From an uncultured Planctomycetaceae bacterium (lineage in GTDB: Bacteria; Planctomycetota; Planctomycetia; Pirellulales; Lacipirellulaceae): a DNA stretch of 14,162 nt. How positions within the stretch are numbered: the stretch's first letter is position 1; every line of letters begins with the position of its first letter. Where the stretch lies: contig CALMBE010000130.1 in assembly GCA_937860165.1 (NCBI GenBank), forward strand, positions 1-14,162. The letters are read 5' to 3'. The notes under the pieces are model-generated. The model saw only the letters and a list, made by a program, of their open reading frames with translations. It did no database searches and was not told the DNA's origin. A program made the position numbers and the translations under genes. Of the stretch, positions 1 to 6,775 are shown piece after piece.

Positions 1-1
1 G

Positions 2-982
2 ATCGAATCACAGCAGAATTTGCCTCTTCAAGTAAAATTTCTCATCGAGGGCGAAGAAGAAATTGGGAGCGAGCATCTCGATAACTTCCTTTGTGACAAT
101 ACCGAGAAACTCGCCTGCGATTGCGTGGTCATTAGCGATACGAGTCAGTTCGCCCCCGGCATTCCGGCGATCACGTATGGGCTACGTGGCATCGCCTATT
201 ACGAAATCCACCTCACGGGTCCCAACCGGGATTTGCACTCGGGAGTGTTCGGCGGCGGAGTGACCAATCCCGCGATCGCGCTCTGTAAATTATTGAGTGC
301 GATCATCGACACGGAAGGCCGAATCCAACTCCCCAGCTTCTATGACAGCGTGGTCCCGCTTACCGAACGCGAACGGGCTGAATTCCGCGCCTTGCCCTTC
401 GATCAAGCAGCCTTCGAGCGCGAGCTAGGTATCAACGGTGTTACTGGTGAGGTGGGCTTTAGCACCCTGGAGAGACGCTGGGCCAGGCCGACGTTCGATA
501 TCTGCGGACTCACTTCCGGCTACCAAGGCGAAGGGGCTAAGACCGTGCTACCAGCGCGGGCTTCAGCAAAAATCAGTTTTCGGTTGGTCCCCAACCAGGA
601 TCCCCGCCAAGTAACTACGGCTCTCCGCGAGTTGCTCGAACCGCTTGTTCCTCCGGGGATCACGATGCAAATCGACGATCACCACGGTGCCCCGGGAATC
701 GTGATGCCCCTCGAGAGCCCCTTTCTCGAGGCTGCCGCCGATGCGATCGAGATCGGTTTTGGCACACGACCTGTCTTCATGCGTGAAGGGGGGTCGATCC
801 CCATTGTGAACACATTTGCACATCGTTTGGGTGCTGATGTATTGCTCTTGGGCTGGGGACAAAACGACGATAATCTCCACTCTCCCAACGAAAAATTCAC
901 CCTGGCCGATTACCACCGCGGGATTCGCACGAGTGCCGCCCTCTGGGAGTGTCTGGCCAAACTCAATCAGGCTGTGCAGTGA
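2..982 (+). CDS. M20 family metallopeptidase (dipeptidase), 5' end missing
   Basis: This is the C-terminal two thirds of a zinc-dependent M20 exopeptidase of the carnosinase/CPG2-like dipeptidase group, which cleaves dipeptides or similar amide bonds. The reading frame is open to the window edge, so the start and the N-terminal HxD metal motif lie outside. Visible landmarks, in order, are EGEEEIGSEHL near the start (general-base and metal-ligand glutamates), the ISDT segment (likely metal-ligand Asp), a lid/dimerisation domain with the conserved LHSG histidine, GYQGEGAKTVLPARA followed by a conserved arginine segment, and the C-terminal LHSPNE motif carrying the last metal-ligand His. About 326 residues remain of a usual 450-470. 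The TGA stop is one base before the serS ATG, so the two genes are probably cotranscribed and translationally coupled. The exact substrate cannot be told. Confidence 0.92.
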   Translation: MESQQNLPLQVKFLIEGEEEIGSEHLDNFLCDNTEKLACDCVVISDTSQFAPGIPAITYGLRGIAYYEIHLTGPNRDLHSGVFGGGVTNPAIALCKLLSAIIDTEGRIQLPSFYDSVVPLTERERAEFRALPFDQAAFERELGINGVTGEVGFSTLERRWARPTFDICGLTSGYQGEGAKTVLPARASAKISFRLVPNQDPRQVTTALRELLEPLVPPGITMQIDDHHGAPGIVMPLESPFLEAAADAIEIGFGTRPVFMREGGSIPIVNTFAHRLGADVLLLGWGQNDDNLHSPNEKFTLADYHRGIRTSAALWECLAKLNQAVQ

Positions 983-983
983 T

Positions 984-2270
984 ATGCTCGATAAGAAATT
1001 CATCCTCGAATATCCCGATGTGGTCCAGAAAAACTGCGACGTCCGAGGGGCCAAGGCGGACGTCCATCGCTTTGTCCAACTCGAGACCGAGTGTCGACTA
1101 ATGCAGCAACAGGTCGAAGAGCTCTCCCGGAAAGCCAATGTGGTGAGCAAGTCGATCGGCGTAGCCAAGGACGATGCCGAGCGCGATCAGCGCAAGGAAG
1201 AAGGTCGTACGCTACGTGAGCAGAAGGAACAGTTGCAGGAAGCCATCGACCGCCTCACCGCCGAAGCGAGAGCAATTTACCGCAGCCTGCCGAATCTCAC
1301 GCATCCTGAGGCACCGATCGGGGCGGAAGACCACGCCCGGGAAATCCGCCGCGGAGGCCCCGAAGTCCGCAAGTTTAGTTTTCCGGTCCTCGATCACGTA
1401 GTACTTGCTGAGCAGCACGACCTCATCGATTTCGAGGGGGGAGCACGGGTGGCAGGCAACGGTTTTTACTTTCTGAAAAACGAAGGGGCCTTGCTGGAAC
1501 TTGCGCTCCAGCAATTCGTGATGCAGTTTCTTGTGGGCGAGGGCTTTGTACCGACGATCACACCGGACCTGGCACGAGCCGAGATTCTGCAAGGAATCGG
1601 CTTCATCCCACGCGGACCCGAGACGCAAATCTACAGCGTTGAAAACTTCGATTTGAATCTGGTCGCCACTGCCGAGATTACCCTCGGTGGGTTGTATTCG
1701 GGCGAAGTCCTGGAAATGGAAAAGCTCCCCCTAAAAATGTGCGGCGTGAGTCACTGCTTCCGCACCGAAGCAGGGGCCGCCGGCCGCGCATCCCGGGGAC
1801 TGTATCGAGTGCATCAATTCACCAAGGTCGAGATGTTTGCCTTCACACTCCCGGAACAAAGCGAAGCGATGCACCAGTATTTCTGCGATCTCGAGTGCAA
1901 GATTTTCGACGGTTTAGGGATTCCTTATCGTGTGATCGACACTGCCACGGGAGACCTGGGTGGCCCGGCTTATCGCAAGTTCGATCTCGAAGCCTGGATG
2001 CCAGGCCGCGGCAAAGCGGGCGAGTACGGCGAAGTCACCAGCACTAGCAACTGCACCGATTACCAAGCCCGCCGCTTGAATATCCGCTACAAAACCAGGG
2101 GTGAAAAAGGAACGCACCTGGTTCACACCCTTAACGGCACCGCCGTGGCTATTAGCCGCGCGTTGATTGCCATTCTCGAAAACTACCAACAACCCGACGG
2201 CTCAATCATCATTCCCGAGGTCCTCCGGAAATGGGTCGGCAAGGAACGGATCGGCGCGACCGAGGAGTGA
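984..2270 (+). CDS. serS: Serine--tRNA ligase
   Basis: Cytosolic class II aminoacyl-tRNA synthetase that charges tRNA-Ser (and tRNA-Sec, if present) with serine. The 428 residues match the usual family length. Residues 1-110 form the N-terminal domain with the long antiparallel coiled coil that grips the tRNA long arm. The catalytic core follows, with ATAEITLGGL (about 228-237), motif 2 FRTEAGAAGRASRGLYR (259-275) leading into HQFTKVEM, EVTSTSNCTDYQARRL (350-365), and motif 3 around LNGTAVAISRALIAILENYQ (383-402). An in-frame ATG at 816 would lie inside the preceding peptidase gene. The ATG at 984 gives the canonical MLDKKFILE start and follows the upstream TGA by one base. No clear Shine-Dalgarno sequence precedes it, which fits reinitiation from the upstream gene. 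Confidence 0.97.
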   Translation: MLDKKFILEYPDVVQKNCDVRGAKADVHRFVQLETECRLMQQQVEELSRKANVVSKSIGVAKDDAERDQRKEEGRTLREQKEQLQEAIDRLTAEARAIYRSLPNLTHPEAPIGAEDHAREIRRGGPEVRKFSFPVLDHVVLAEQHDLIDFEGGARVAGNGFYFLKNEGALLELALQQFVMQFLVGEGFVPTITPDLARAEILQGIGFIPRGPETQIYSVENFDLNLVATAEITLGGLYSGEVLEMEKLPLKMCGVSHCFRTEAGAAGRASRGLYRVHQFTKVEMFAFTLPEQSEAMHQYFCDLECKIFDGLGIPYRVIDTATGDLGGPAYRKFDLEAWMPGRGKAGEYGEVTSTSNCTDYQARRLNIRYKTRGEKGTHLVHTLNGTAVAISRALIAILENYQQPDGSIIIPEVLRKWVGKERIGATEE

Positions 2271-2277
2271 AAATACA

Positions 2278-2327
2278 CCGGGCCAAGATGGCCCGGCTAT
2301 CTAAATAGCCCGACCATCCTGGTCGGG
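2278..2327. repeat. Tandem hairpin pair between convergent serS and sppA
   Basis: Two perfect 8-bp stems with 3-base loops lie side by side: CCGGGCCA/TGGCCCGG (2278-2285 with 2289-2296, loop AGA) and CCCGACCA/TGGTCGGG (2309-2316 with 2320-2327, loop TCC). Between them GGCTAT (2295-2300) can pair with ATAGCC (2305-2310), which competes with both outer stems. The spot, between two converging genes, suggests transcription termination. No solid T-run follows on the plus strand, and on the minus strand only a TGTATTTTC stretch follows. The stem sequences resemble those at 4320-4340 and 13075-13096, so a REP-like palindromic element is an equally good reading. Confidence 0.6.
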
Positions 2328-2331
2328 ATGC

Positions 2332-4194
2332 TTATTTCACTTCCACCCAGAACGGCATCAAAAGCATTGCCGGCTCGCGCATCAACTTTCGTAATTGCAT
2401 GGCGTGTGAGAGTGGCCCGCGTAGCTCGGGAACTAGCTGCCCTAGACCCGACATGAGTTGCACCTCGCGTTCCTTGTCGAGGTCGGCTCCGAACAGCTCT
2501 TCAAAGGGATTGGCGGGCTCGGGGAGCACCATGAGTTGGTATTTTTTCTCGGGATCGAGACCACCCAGTTCCTTAGCCAAACGAATCGCGTCTCGAAGGG
2601 TGCCGACTTCGTCAATCAAGCCTTTGCGCTTGGCAATGCGCCCTGTGTAGACTTGGCCTCCCGCGAGGGATTCCAGTTTGGCGAGGTCCATTTTTCGACC
2701 TGTAGCGGCCTTGGTGGTAAAGATCCGATAGATGTCTTGCATCATGGCAGTGACGACTTTTCGCTCATTGTCACTGAACTTTTCCGTGCCGGAGAACATA
2801 CCGCTATTGTCCCCGCGACTTATCGAATCGGTCGAAATTCCCAGCTTTTTGTACAAGCCATTCATGGCCAGCTTGCCCCCGACGACACCGATCGAACCGG
2901 TGATCGTGCCCGGCTCGGCGAAGATTTTGTCGGCCCCCATAGCGATGTAATACCCACCACTGGCGGCGATGTCTCCCATGCTGGCGACAATCGGTTTGTC
3001 GATCGCCTGAGTAGCCCGCCAAATCATGTCGCTGGCCAAAGCCGATCCACCGGGGCTATCGATTCGCAGCACAATCGCCTTGACACTGTCGTCCTGGCCC
3101 GCCTTCTGCAGGGCCTCGACGATCGTCTCGGAGCCCATCGACTCAGCGCCAAATGAGCTTTTGCTTTCCCCCGAGGTGATCGGACCTACCGCATAAACCA
3201 AAGCGAGCTTCGGACCCTGGTCTCCCGATCCAGCACCGTCGCCTCCCATGAGTGTTTGAAACAATTTGATCATTCCCATGGGTCCCGAGAAATCGGTATC
3301 GACATCCTGTTTGCCATAATTCACGACATAGACCAACTTGTCTGCGTGATACTCTTGCTGCAATTCCGAACGAAATTCGTCGAAATACTTCACGCGATCA
3401 ACGAGCCCAGCTTCCTTGGCCTTGTTGGCTGTAATGAGCCCTTCGTTGACTAATTTCCGGACTTCGTCGATCTGCAACTCCCGGTCCGCGGCCAAGGTGG
3501 TCAACATCTGATCGAACATGTCGTCCACCAAAGCGGTAAGATTCTTGCGTACCGGTTCGCTCATGTTCCGTCGAGTGAGAGGTTCGGCGGCACCTTTCGA
3601 TTCTCCGACGTGCAGCATATCGGCTTCGATGCCGACTTTTTCCAGTAGGTCCTTGTAATATGCGATTTCGAGTTTCATGCCGGGAATCAACACAATACCC
3701 GCCTCGGGCATGACAATTTCATCGCAGGCACTTGCGAGAAGCAACATGTTTCCATCGGCTGATTCGAGTTGAGCAAAAACTTTTTTCCCTTTTTCACGAA
3801 TCTGCTGGATCGCGCCACGGATTTCGTTCAATTTCCCGCGCGAAAGTGCTACTTCACCAATTTCAAGGACAACGCCAGCGATCTCTTTGTCGTCGCCCGC
3901 CTTTTCGAGCCGTGCGATTGTCTTGCGGAGATCGACTCCCAAATCTCCGAAAAGCGAGACTTGACCTGCCGACTCTGGCAACATTCCTTCAAGCTTGATG
4001 TGAGCCAAGCGAACCTTCTTAGGAGATGTCCCTTGGGACGACGCTTTGTCTCCTGAAGGTGCGGACGATTCGGTGCCAGCAGTTGTTGCCGCTGGTTTTG
4101 ATTCAACCACTGCGGGTGCTGCACTTGCCGATGCTAGCAATGCACACGCCAGAACGAAAAAACCAACAAGAGTTAAAACTAAGTGTTGACGCAT
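2332..4194 (-). CDS. sppA: Signal peptide peptidase SppA, long (67K) two-domain type
   Basis: Serine protease of family S49 that degrades cleaved signal peptides at the cytoplasmic membrane. At 620 residues it matches the long form with two S49-fold repeats. Residues 1-26 form a signal peptide or membrane anchor ending ASASA, followed by a Ser/Thr/Ala/Pro-rich linker to about 60. The N-terminal repeat holds the Lys of the catalytic dyad in GESKGAAEP (Lys200). The C-terminal repeat has LRIDSPGGSA (376-385) and the nucleophile in DIAASGGYYIA (Ser412), then GTITGSIGVVGG. Both catalytic residues are present, so the enzyme should be active. The gene stands alone, convergent with serS and divergent from the palindrome-rich region. 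The ATG at 4194 has a GGAG ten bases upstream. Confidence 0.96.
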   Translation of the reverse strand: MRQHLVLTLVGFFVLACALLASASAAPAVVESKPAATTAGTESSAPSGDKASSQGTSPKKVRLAHIKLEGMLPESAGQVSLFGDLGVDLRKTIARLEKAGDDKEIAGVVLEIGEVALSRGKLNEIRGAIQQIREKGKKVFAQLESADGNMLLLASACDEIVMPEAGIVLIPGMKLEIAYYKDLLEKVGIEADMLHVGESKGAAEPLTRRNMSEPVRKNLTALVDDMFDQMLTTLAADRELQIDEVRKLVNEGLITANKAKEAGLVDRVKYFDEFRSELQQEYHADKLVYVVNYGKQDVDTDFSGPMGMIKLFQTLMGGDGAGSGDQGPKLALVYAVGPITSGESKSSFGAESMGSETIVEALQKAGQDDSVKAIVLRIDSPGGSALASDMIWRATQAIDKPIVASMGDIAASGGYYIAMGADKIFAEPGTITGSIGVVGGKLAMNGLYKKLGISTDSISRGDNSGMFSGTEKFSDNERKVVTAMMQDIYRIFTTKAATGRKMDLAKLESLAGGQVYTGRIAKRKGLIDEVGTLRDAIRLAKELGGLDPEKKYQLMVLPEPANPFEELFGADLDKEREVQLMSGLGQLVPELRGPLSHAMQLRKLMREPAMLLMPFWVEVK

Positions 4195-4278
4195 GGTGAG
4201 TAAGCTCCGGTTTCAAGCGATGGTAATCGATTCGGATTGGTTGCAATTCGAGGCCTGTCAAAGTGACACTTCCGTGCC

Positions 4279-4346
4279 CCCTAGCCGGAGGCATCTGCCG
4301 CCGCGGACCTCCAGTTCTCCCGGACCAAGTGTTGGTCCGGCTAGGG
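4279..4346. repeat. Nested palindromic element with CCGGACCAA stem-loop
   Basis: An 11-bp perfect inverted repeat, CCCTAGCCGGA (4279-4289) with TCCGGCTAGGG (4336-4346), encloses a second perfect stem CCGGACCAA/TTGGTCCGG (4320-4328 with 4332-4340, loop GTG) and a short GGAGG/CCTCC stem (4287-4291 with 4308-4312). The outer and inner stems compete for the same TCCGG bases. Read on the minus strand, AGCCGGACCAACAC followed by TTGGTCCGG is repeated at 13074-13096 with one extra C in the loop, so this is a dispersed repeat and not a chance hairpin. Confidence 0.75.
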
Positions 4347-4482
4347 CTTTGTCAAAGCGTTATTTTGGGGTGCCATGCCCACGCTGGTACTCCGGCGTGG
4401 GCATGGTATCGAGCAAGCATGGCCACGGCGGAGTACCGCCGTGGCCATGGCACCCTCATTTTTCGGTTTAACAAAGCACTAG
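4341..4482. repeat. 142-bp inverted duplication of a 65-bp hairpin element (BIME/REP-like)
   Basis: Copy A (4341-4405, plus) and copy B (4418-4482, minus) are equal-length 65-base units in opposite orientation, separated by 12 bases. By hand alignment they agree at 51 of 65 positions. Each has a 19-base outer arm beginning CTAG and containing GCTTTGT (16/19 match), a 9-base variable part, and a 37-base segment that itself folds into a hairpin. In A the stem is CCATGCCCACGC/GCGTGGGCATGG (4373-4384 with 4395-4406). In B it is CATGGCCACGGCGG/CCGCCGTGGCCATG (4418-4431 with 4436-4449, loop AGTA). The five differences inside the hairpin segment are two swapped C-G/G-C pairs and one T.G to C-G change, so pairing is kept. 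No ORF of substance lies inside. Confidence 0.85.
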
Positions 4483-4524
4483 GGCGGCCCATAAGGATTG
4501 GCGGATCACTAGGTCAATTATATC

Positions 4525-4599
4525 GTTCCCCTTGCGGTAGTTCGCCTTATTAGGCCAGTTCTTGGGAAAAAGGCGAATTCCCGAAACAAGGGGGAACTG
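4525..4599. repeat. Nested competing inverted repeats upstream of the SPOR-like gene
   Basis: GTTCCCCTTG (4525-4534) pairs with CAAGGGGGAAC (4587-4597, one bulged G). Inside it TTCGCCTT (4541-4548) pairs perfectly with AAGGCGAA (4570-4577). Alternative pairings exist: CAGTTC (4556-4561) with GAACTG (4594-4599), and GGGAA (4564-4568) with TTCCC (4578-4582). The structure sits 150-220 bases before the chosen start of the next gene, so it could be a structured 5' leader or another mobile palindrome. I do not recognise a known riboswitch class. Confidence 0.45.
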
Positions 4600-4748
4600 C
4601 CAAAAATGTGCCGATTTACCCAAAATTTGGGGGGGTCTCCAAGATCGGCCTGGATGACAGGAAGGGGGTTTGTTATTTTCCTCGCCCCAAGGTGAATCCG
4701 TCAGAGAACGATTCCCCGCCAGTCAATAGTCGAGGAGTTTGGATCGCT

Positions 4749-5948
4749 ATGCACAGGTTACCCCTACTGATTCTGCTTATTAGTTGTTCACTCAGGCTTC
4801 CGACCATTTGTGCAGCCCCGCCACTCTGGCAACAATTGGTGCCACGCAAATCGGTCGAAGCCGATCCGGGGAACGAATACGCACTCGAAGAAAACCAGGG
4901 TCCCTGGTTGGTGATGGCAGCTTCGTTCAGTGGAGAAGAGGGTAAATCGCAAGCCCATGATTTGGTGCAAGAATTGCGCCGCGAATTTCATTTGCCGGCC
5001 TACTACTATGGCATGACCTTCGAGCTGGAAGATGCAAACCCGGGCGTTGGAATTGACAACTACGGCGCACCAATTCGGCGCCGATACAATCGGGGAGAGC
5101 GCGTCGTTGAACACGCCGTGTTGGTAGGCGAATTTCCCTCAATCGACGACTCCGAAGCCCAAAGGCTCTTGGAGGAAGTTAAGTATCTCAATCCAAAAAC
5201 TCTGAGCATCGACCCCGGTGAGGAAACGACTCAAAGCCTCGCTTCAATCCGCCAACTCCAGGACAAGCTCCGGGAGAGGATCAATCCGGCCAAAGTCCGG
5301 GGCGCAATGGGCCATGCGTTCCTGACCCGCAATCCGCTTTTGCCTAAGGAATATTTTGTTCCTCAGGGAGTCGATCCAGAAATCGCCAAGTGGAATCAAG
5401 ATCTCGAATATTCTTTGATGCGCTGTCCCGGCAAATTTTCGATTCGGGTAGCCACGTTTCGTGGCCGCGTGAGTTTCGAATCCGCTAGTGAATCCACCTC
5501 GAAGCGCACGCGCGAGGCAAAGGCAAATGATCCGCTGGTAACGGCCGCAGAGAATGCCCACTTGATGACCGTTGCCCTCCGTGAAAAGGGTTGGGACGCC
5601 TATGAATTTCATGATCGGCACGAAAGCTATGTCGCCGTCGGCTCGTTCGAAGCCGGACAGCAACTCAGCGATGGCAGAATTGCCTTGGCTGGGCGGGAAG
5701 CGCAAGTCATTATCGATACTTTCGGCGCTGCCACTCCGCTGAATGTCTTCGAAAAGCCGGCACAGCAAGACAAGCAATTGGAGCAGATCCAGAAACAACG
5801 CTTCGAGAACCTGTTTTCACAGGGACGGGGCCAAGAAGTTCGTGGATTCCATCCCAAGCGATTCGTGGGCTTGCCGCTGGATATCATTCCCGAACCTGTG
5901 CAAGTTCCGAGAAAATCCTTCAGTGCGGCCTATGCCCGCAACAGCTGA
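4749..5948 (+). CDS. Secreted hypothetical protein with two SPOR-like modules
   Basis: I do not recognise a named family. The 399-residue product starts with a signal-peptide-like segment (residues 1-22: MHR, a Leu/Ile-rich core, then CAAP), so it is probably periplasmic. LISC at 10-13 looks like a lipobox but is unusually close to the start. Two segments resemble the SPOR peptidoglycan-binding fold: about 50-150 (GPWLVMAASFSGEEG, helix, then AVLVGEFPSIDDSEAQRLL) and about 227-301 (GKFSIRVATF, helix AENAHLMTVALREKGWDAYEF, then SYVAVGSF). Between and after them lie charged linkers. The frame is open back to 4608, but ATG 4749 supplies the signal peptide and has GAGGAG 11 bases upstream. rdgB follows after 26 bases, suggesting a two-gene unit. 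The SPOR assignment is by pattern only. Confidence 0.8.
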   Translation: MHRLPLLILLISCSLRLPTICAAPPLWQQLVPRKSVEADPGNEYALEENQGPWLVMAASFSGEEGKSQAHDLVQELRREFHLPAYYYGMTFELEDANPGVGIDNYGAPIRRRYNRGERVVEHAVLVGEFPSIDDSEAQRLLEEVKYLNPKTLSIDPGEETTQSLASIRQLQDKLRERINPAKVRGAMGHAFLTRNPLLPKEYFVPQGVDPEIAKWNQDLEYSLMRCPGKFSIRVATFRGRVSFESASESTSKRTREAKANDPLVTAAENAHLMTVALREKGWDAYEFHDRHESYVAVGSFEAGQQLSDGRIALAGREAQVIIDTFGAATPLNVFEKPAQQDKQLEQIQKQRFENLFSQGRGQEVRGFHPKRFVGLPLDIIPEPVQVPRKSFSAAYARNS

Positions 5949-5974
5949 AAAATCGCGTTCAACTTTGACTTGCC

Positions 5975-6601
5975 ATGAATTCTGCACCGCTTCGCCTAGT
6001 GATTGGCACCACCAATGTCCACAAGGGCCAGGAGTTGGCGGCGTTGTTGGGACCACTGGGATTCCAAATTCTAACGCTCGAAGATTTTTCTAACTACCTC
6101 GAAGTCGTGGAAGATGGCGATTCGTTTGCCGCCCATGCTCGACTCAAGGCCTCCCAACAAGCGCGACACCTTGGCCAATGGGTGCTGGCCGACGACAGCG
6201 GACTTGAAGTCGATGCCTTAAGAGGCGCACCCGGAATCTTCTCGGCCCGTTTTGCTGGCCCCAATTGCAGCGATGCACAAAACAACGCTAAGTTGCTCGC
6301 CGAGCTTGCTGACACCCCTGTAACGAAGCGCGGTGCCCGCTATGTGTGCCATGTGGCCGTCGCTAATCCCGCGGGTGAGATTGTCGCGGAAAGCAGCGAT
6401 GAATGCCGTGGTCGGATTCGCACCTCGCCAGTAGGCAAGAATGGTTTCGGCTACGATCCGCTCTTCGAGATTCGCGAGTACCACCGAACCTTTGGAGAAC
6501 TTGGCCCGAGTGTAAAGGCCGCACTGAGTCATCGGGCCCGCGCGAGCCGAGCGATCGTGCCGCAACTATTGGCCCTCGTCGCGGCGGGTAATTGGACCTA
6601 G
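5975..6601 (+). CDS. rdgB: XTP/dITP diphosphatase (RdgB/HAM1 family)
   Basis: House-cleaning nucleotide pyrophosphatase that hydrolyses dITP, ITP and XTP to monophosphates, keeping deaminated purines out of DNA and RNA. It acts in the cytosol and needs Mg2+. The 208 residues are close to the family length. Family motifs are GTTNVHKGQEL (11-21, the phosphate-binding start of the fold), LADDSGLEVDAL (71-82, catalytic Asp pair), GAPGIFSARFAG (84-95), GKNGFGYDPLF (154-164, base recognition) and the C-terminal ALSHRARA (183-190). No clear Shine-Dalgarno sequence precedes the ATG, which lies 26 bases after the previous gene. A hairpin follows the stop at 6614-6648. Confidence 0.95.
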   Translation: MNSAPLRLVIGTTNVHKGQELAALLGPLGFQILTLEDFSNYLEVVEDGDSFAAHARLKASQQARHLGQWVLADDSGLEVDALRGAPGIFSARFAGPNCSDAQNNAKLLAELADTPVTKRGARYVCHVAVANPAGEIVAESSDECRGRIRTSPVGKNGFGYDPLFEIREYHRTFGELGPSVKAALSHRARASRAIVPQLLALVAAGNWT

Positions 6602-6613
6602 CGCAAAAATAAA

Positions 6614-6648
6614 GAGCCGATTCGAAGCGATGAATTTCGAATCGGCTC
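6614..6648 (-). terminator. Intrinsic terminator of the ABC importer operon, possibly bidirectional
   Basis: A perfect 13-bp stem, GAGCCGATTCGAA (6614-6626) with TTCGAATCGGCTC (6636-6648), has a 9-base loop. Read on the minus strand it is followed by TTTATTTTTG, a good U-tract, so it fits a Rho-independent terminator for the leftward operon whose last gene ends at 6776. On the plus strand it lies 13 bases after rdgB but has no T-run, so its role there is weaker. The stretch 6649-6775 shows nothing else. Confidence 0.82.
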
Positions 6649-6775
6649 AATGAAAATTGCAGACCAATGAATGATCGCAGTTTAGCGTTTATTTGGCATT
6701 AACCAAGCGTTCGGGACAAAGTATTCCGTAAATCTTTGGCCAAGAGGCTACCTAGATTGCCAACTCTTTCCAATG

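Larger units (their letters stand above)
4195..4748. other. 554-base gene-free divergent region between sppA and the SPOR-like gene
   Basis: No convincing gene lies here. It must hold the promoters for sppA (minus) and for the downstream plus-strand gene, but I could not identify confident -35/-10 boxes. From left to right it contains the nested element 4279-4346, the inverted duplication 4341-4482, the nested inverted repeats 4525-4599, and a short palindrome CCCAAAATTTGGG (4619-4631) running into a G-run. The tetranucleotide CTAG stands at three element edges: 4281, 4341 and 4479. Confidence 0.7.

Noticed and set aside
816..983. Longer serS frame starting at 816
   Set aside because: The extension lies inside the M20 peptidase gene in another frame and does not resemble SerRS. 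ATG 984 gives the canonical N-terminus.
2458..3156. 232-codon plus-strand ORF opposite sppA
   Set aside because: It is antisense to a well-supported gene, has no recognisable motif, and is a product of codon bias on the other strand.
4341..4482. CRISPR array or insertion sequence
   Set aside because: There are only two units, in inverted orientation, with no regular spacers and no transposase gene.
4193..4553. Short ORFs across the palindrome cluster
   Set aside because: They read through inverted repeats in several frames and show no protein-like pattern.
4608..4748. 47-residue N-terminal extension of the SPOR-like protein
   Set aside because: It precedes the signal peptide and runs through the palindromic leader. 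ATG 4749 has a ribosome binding site and begins the signal sequence.
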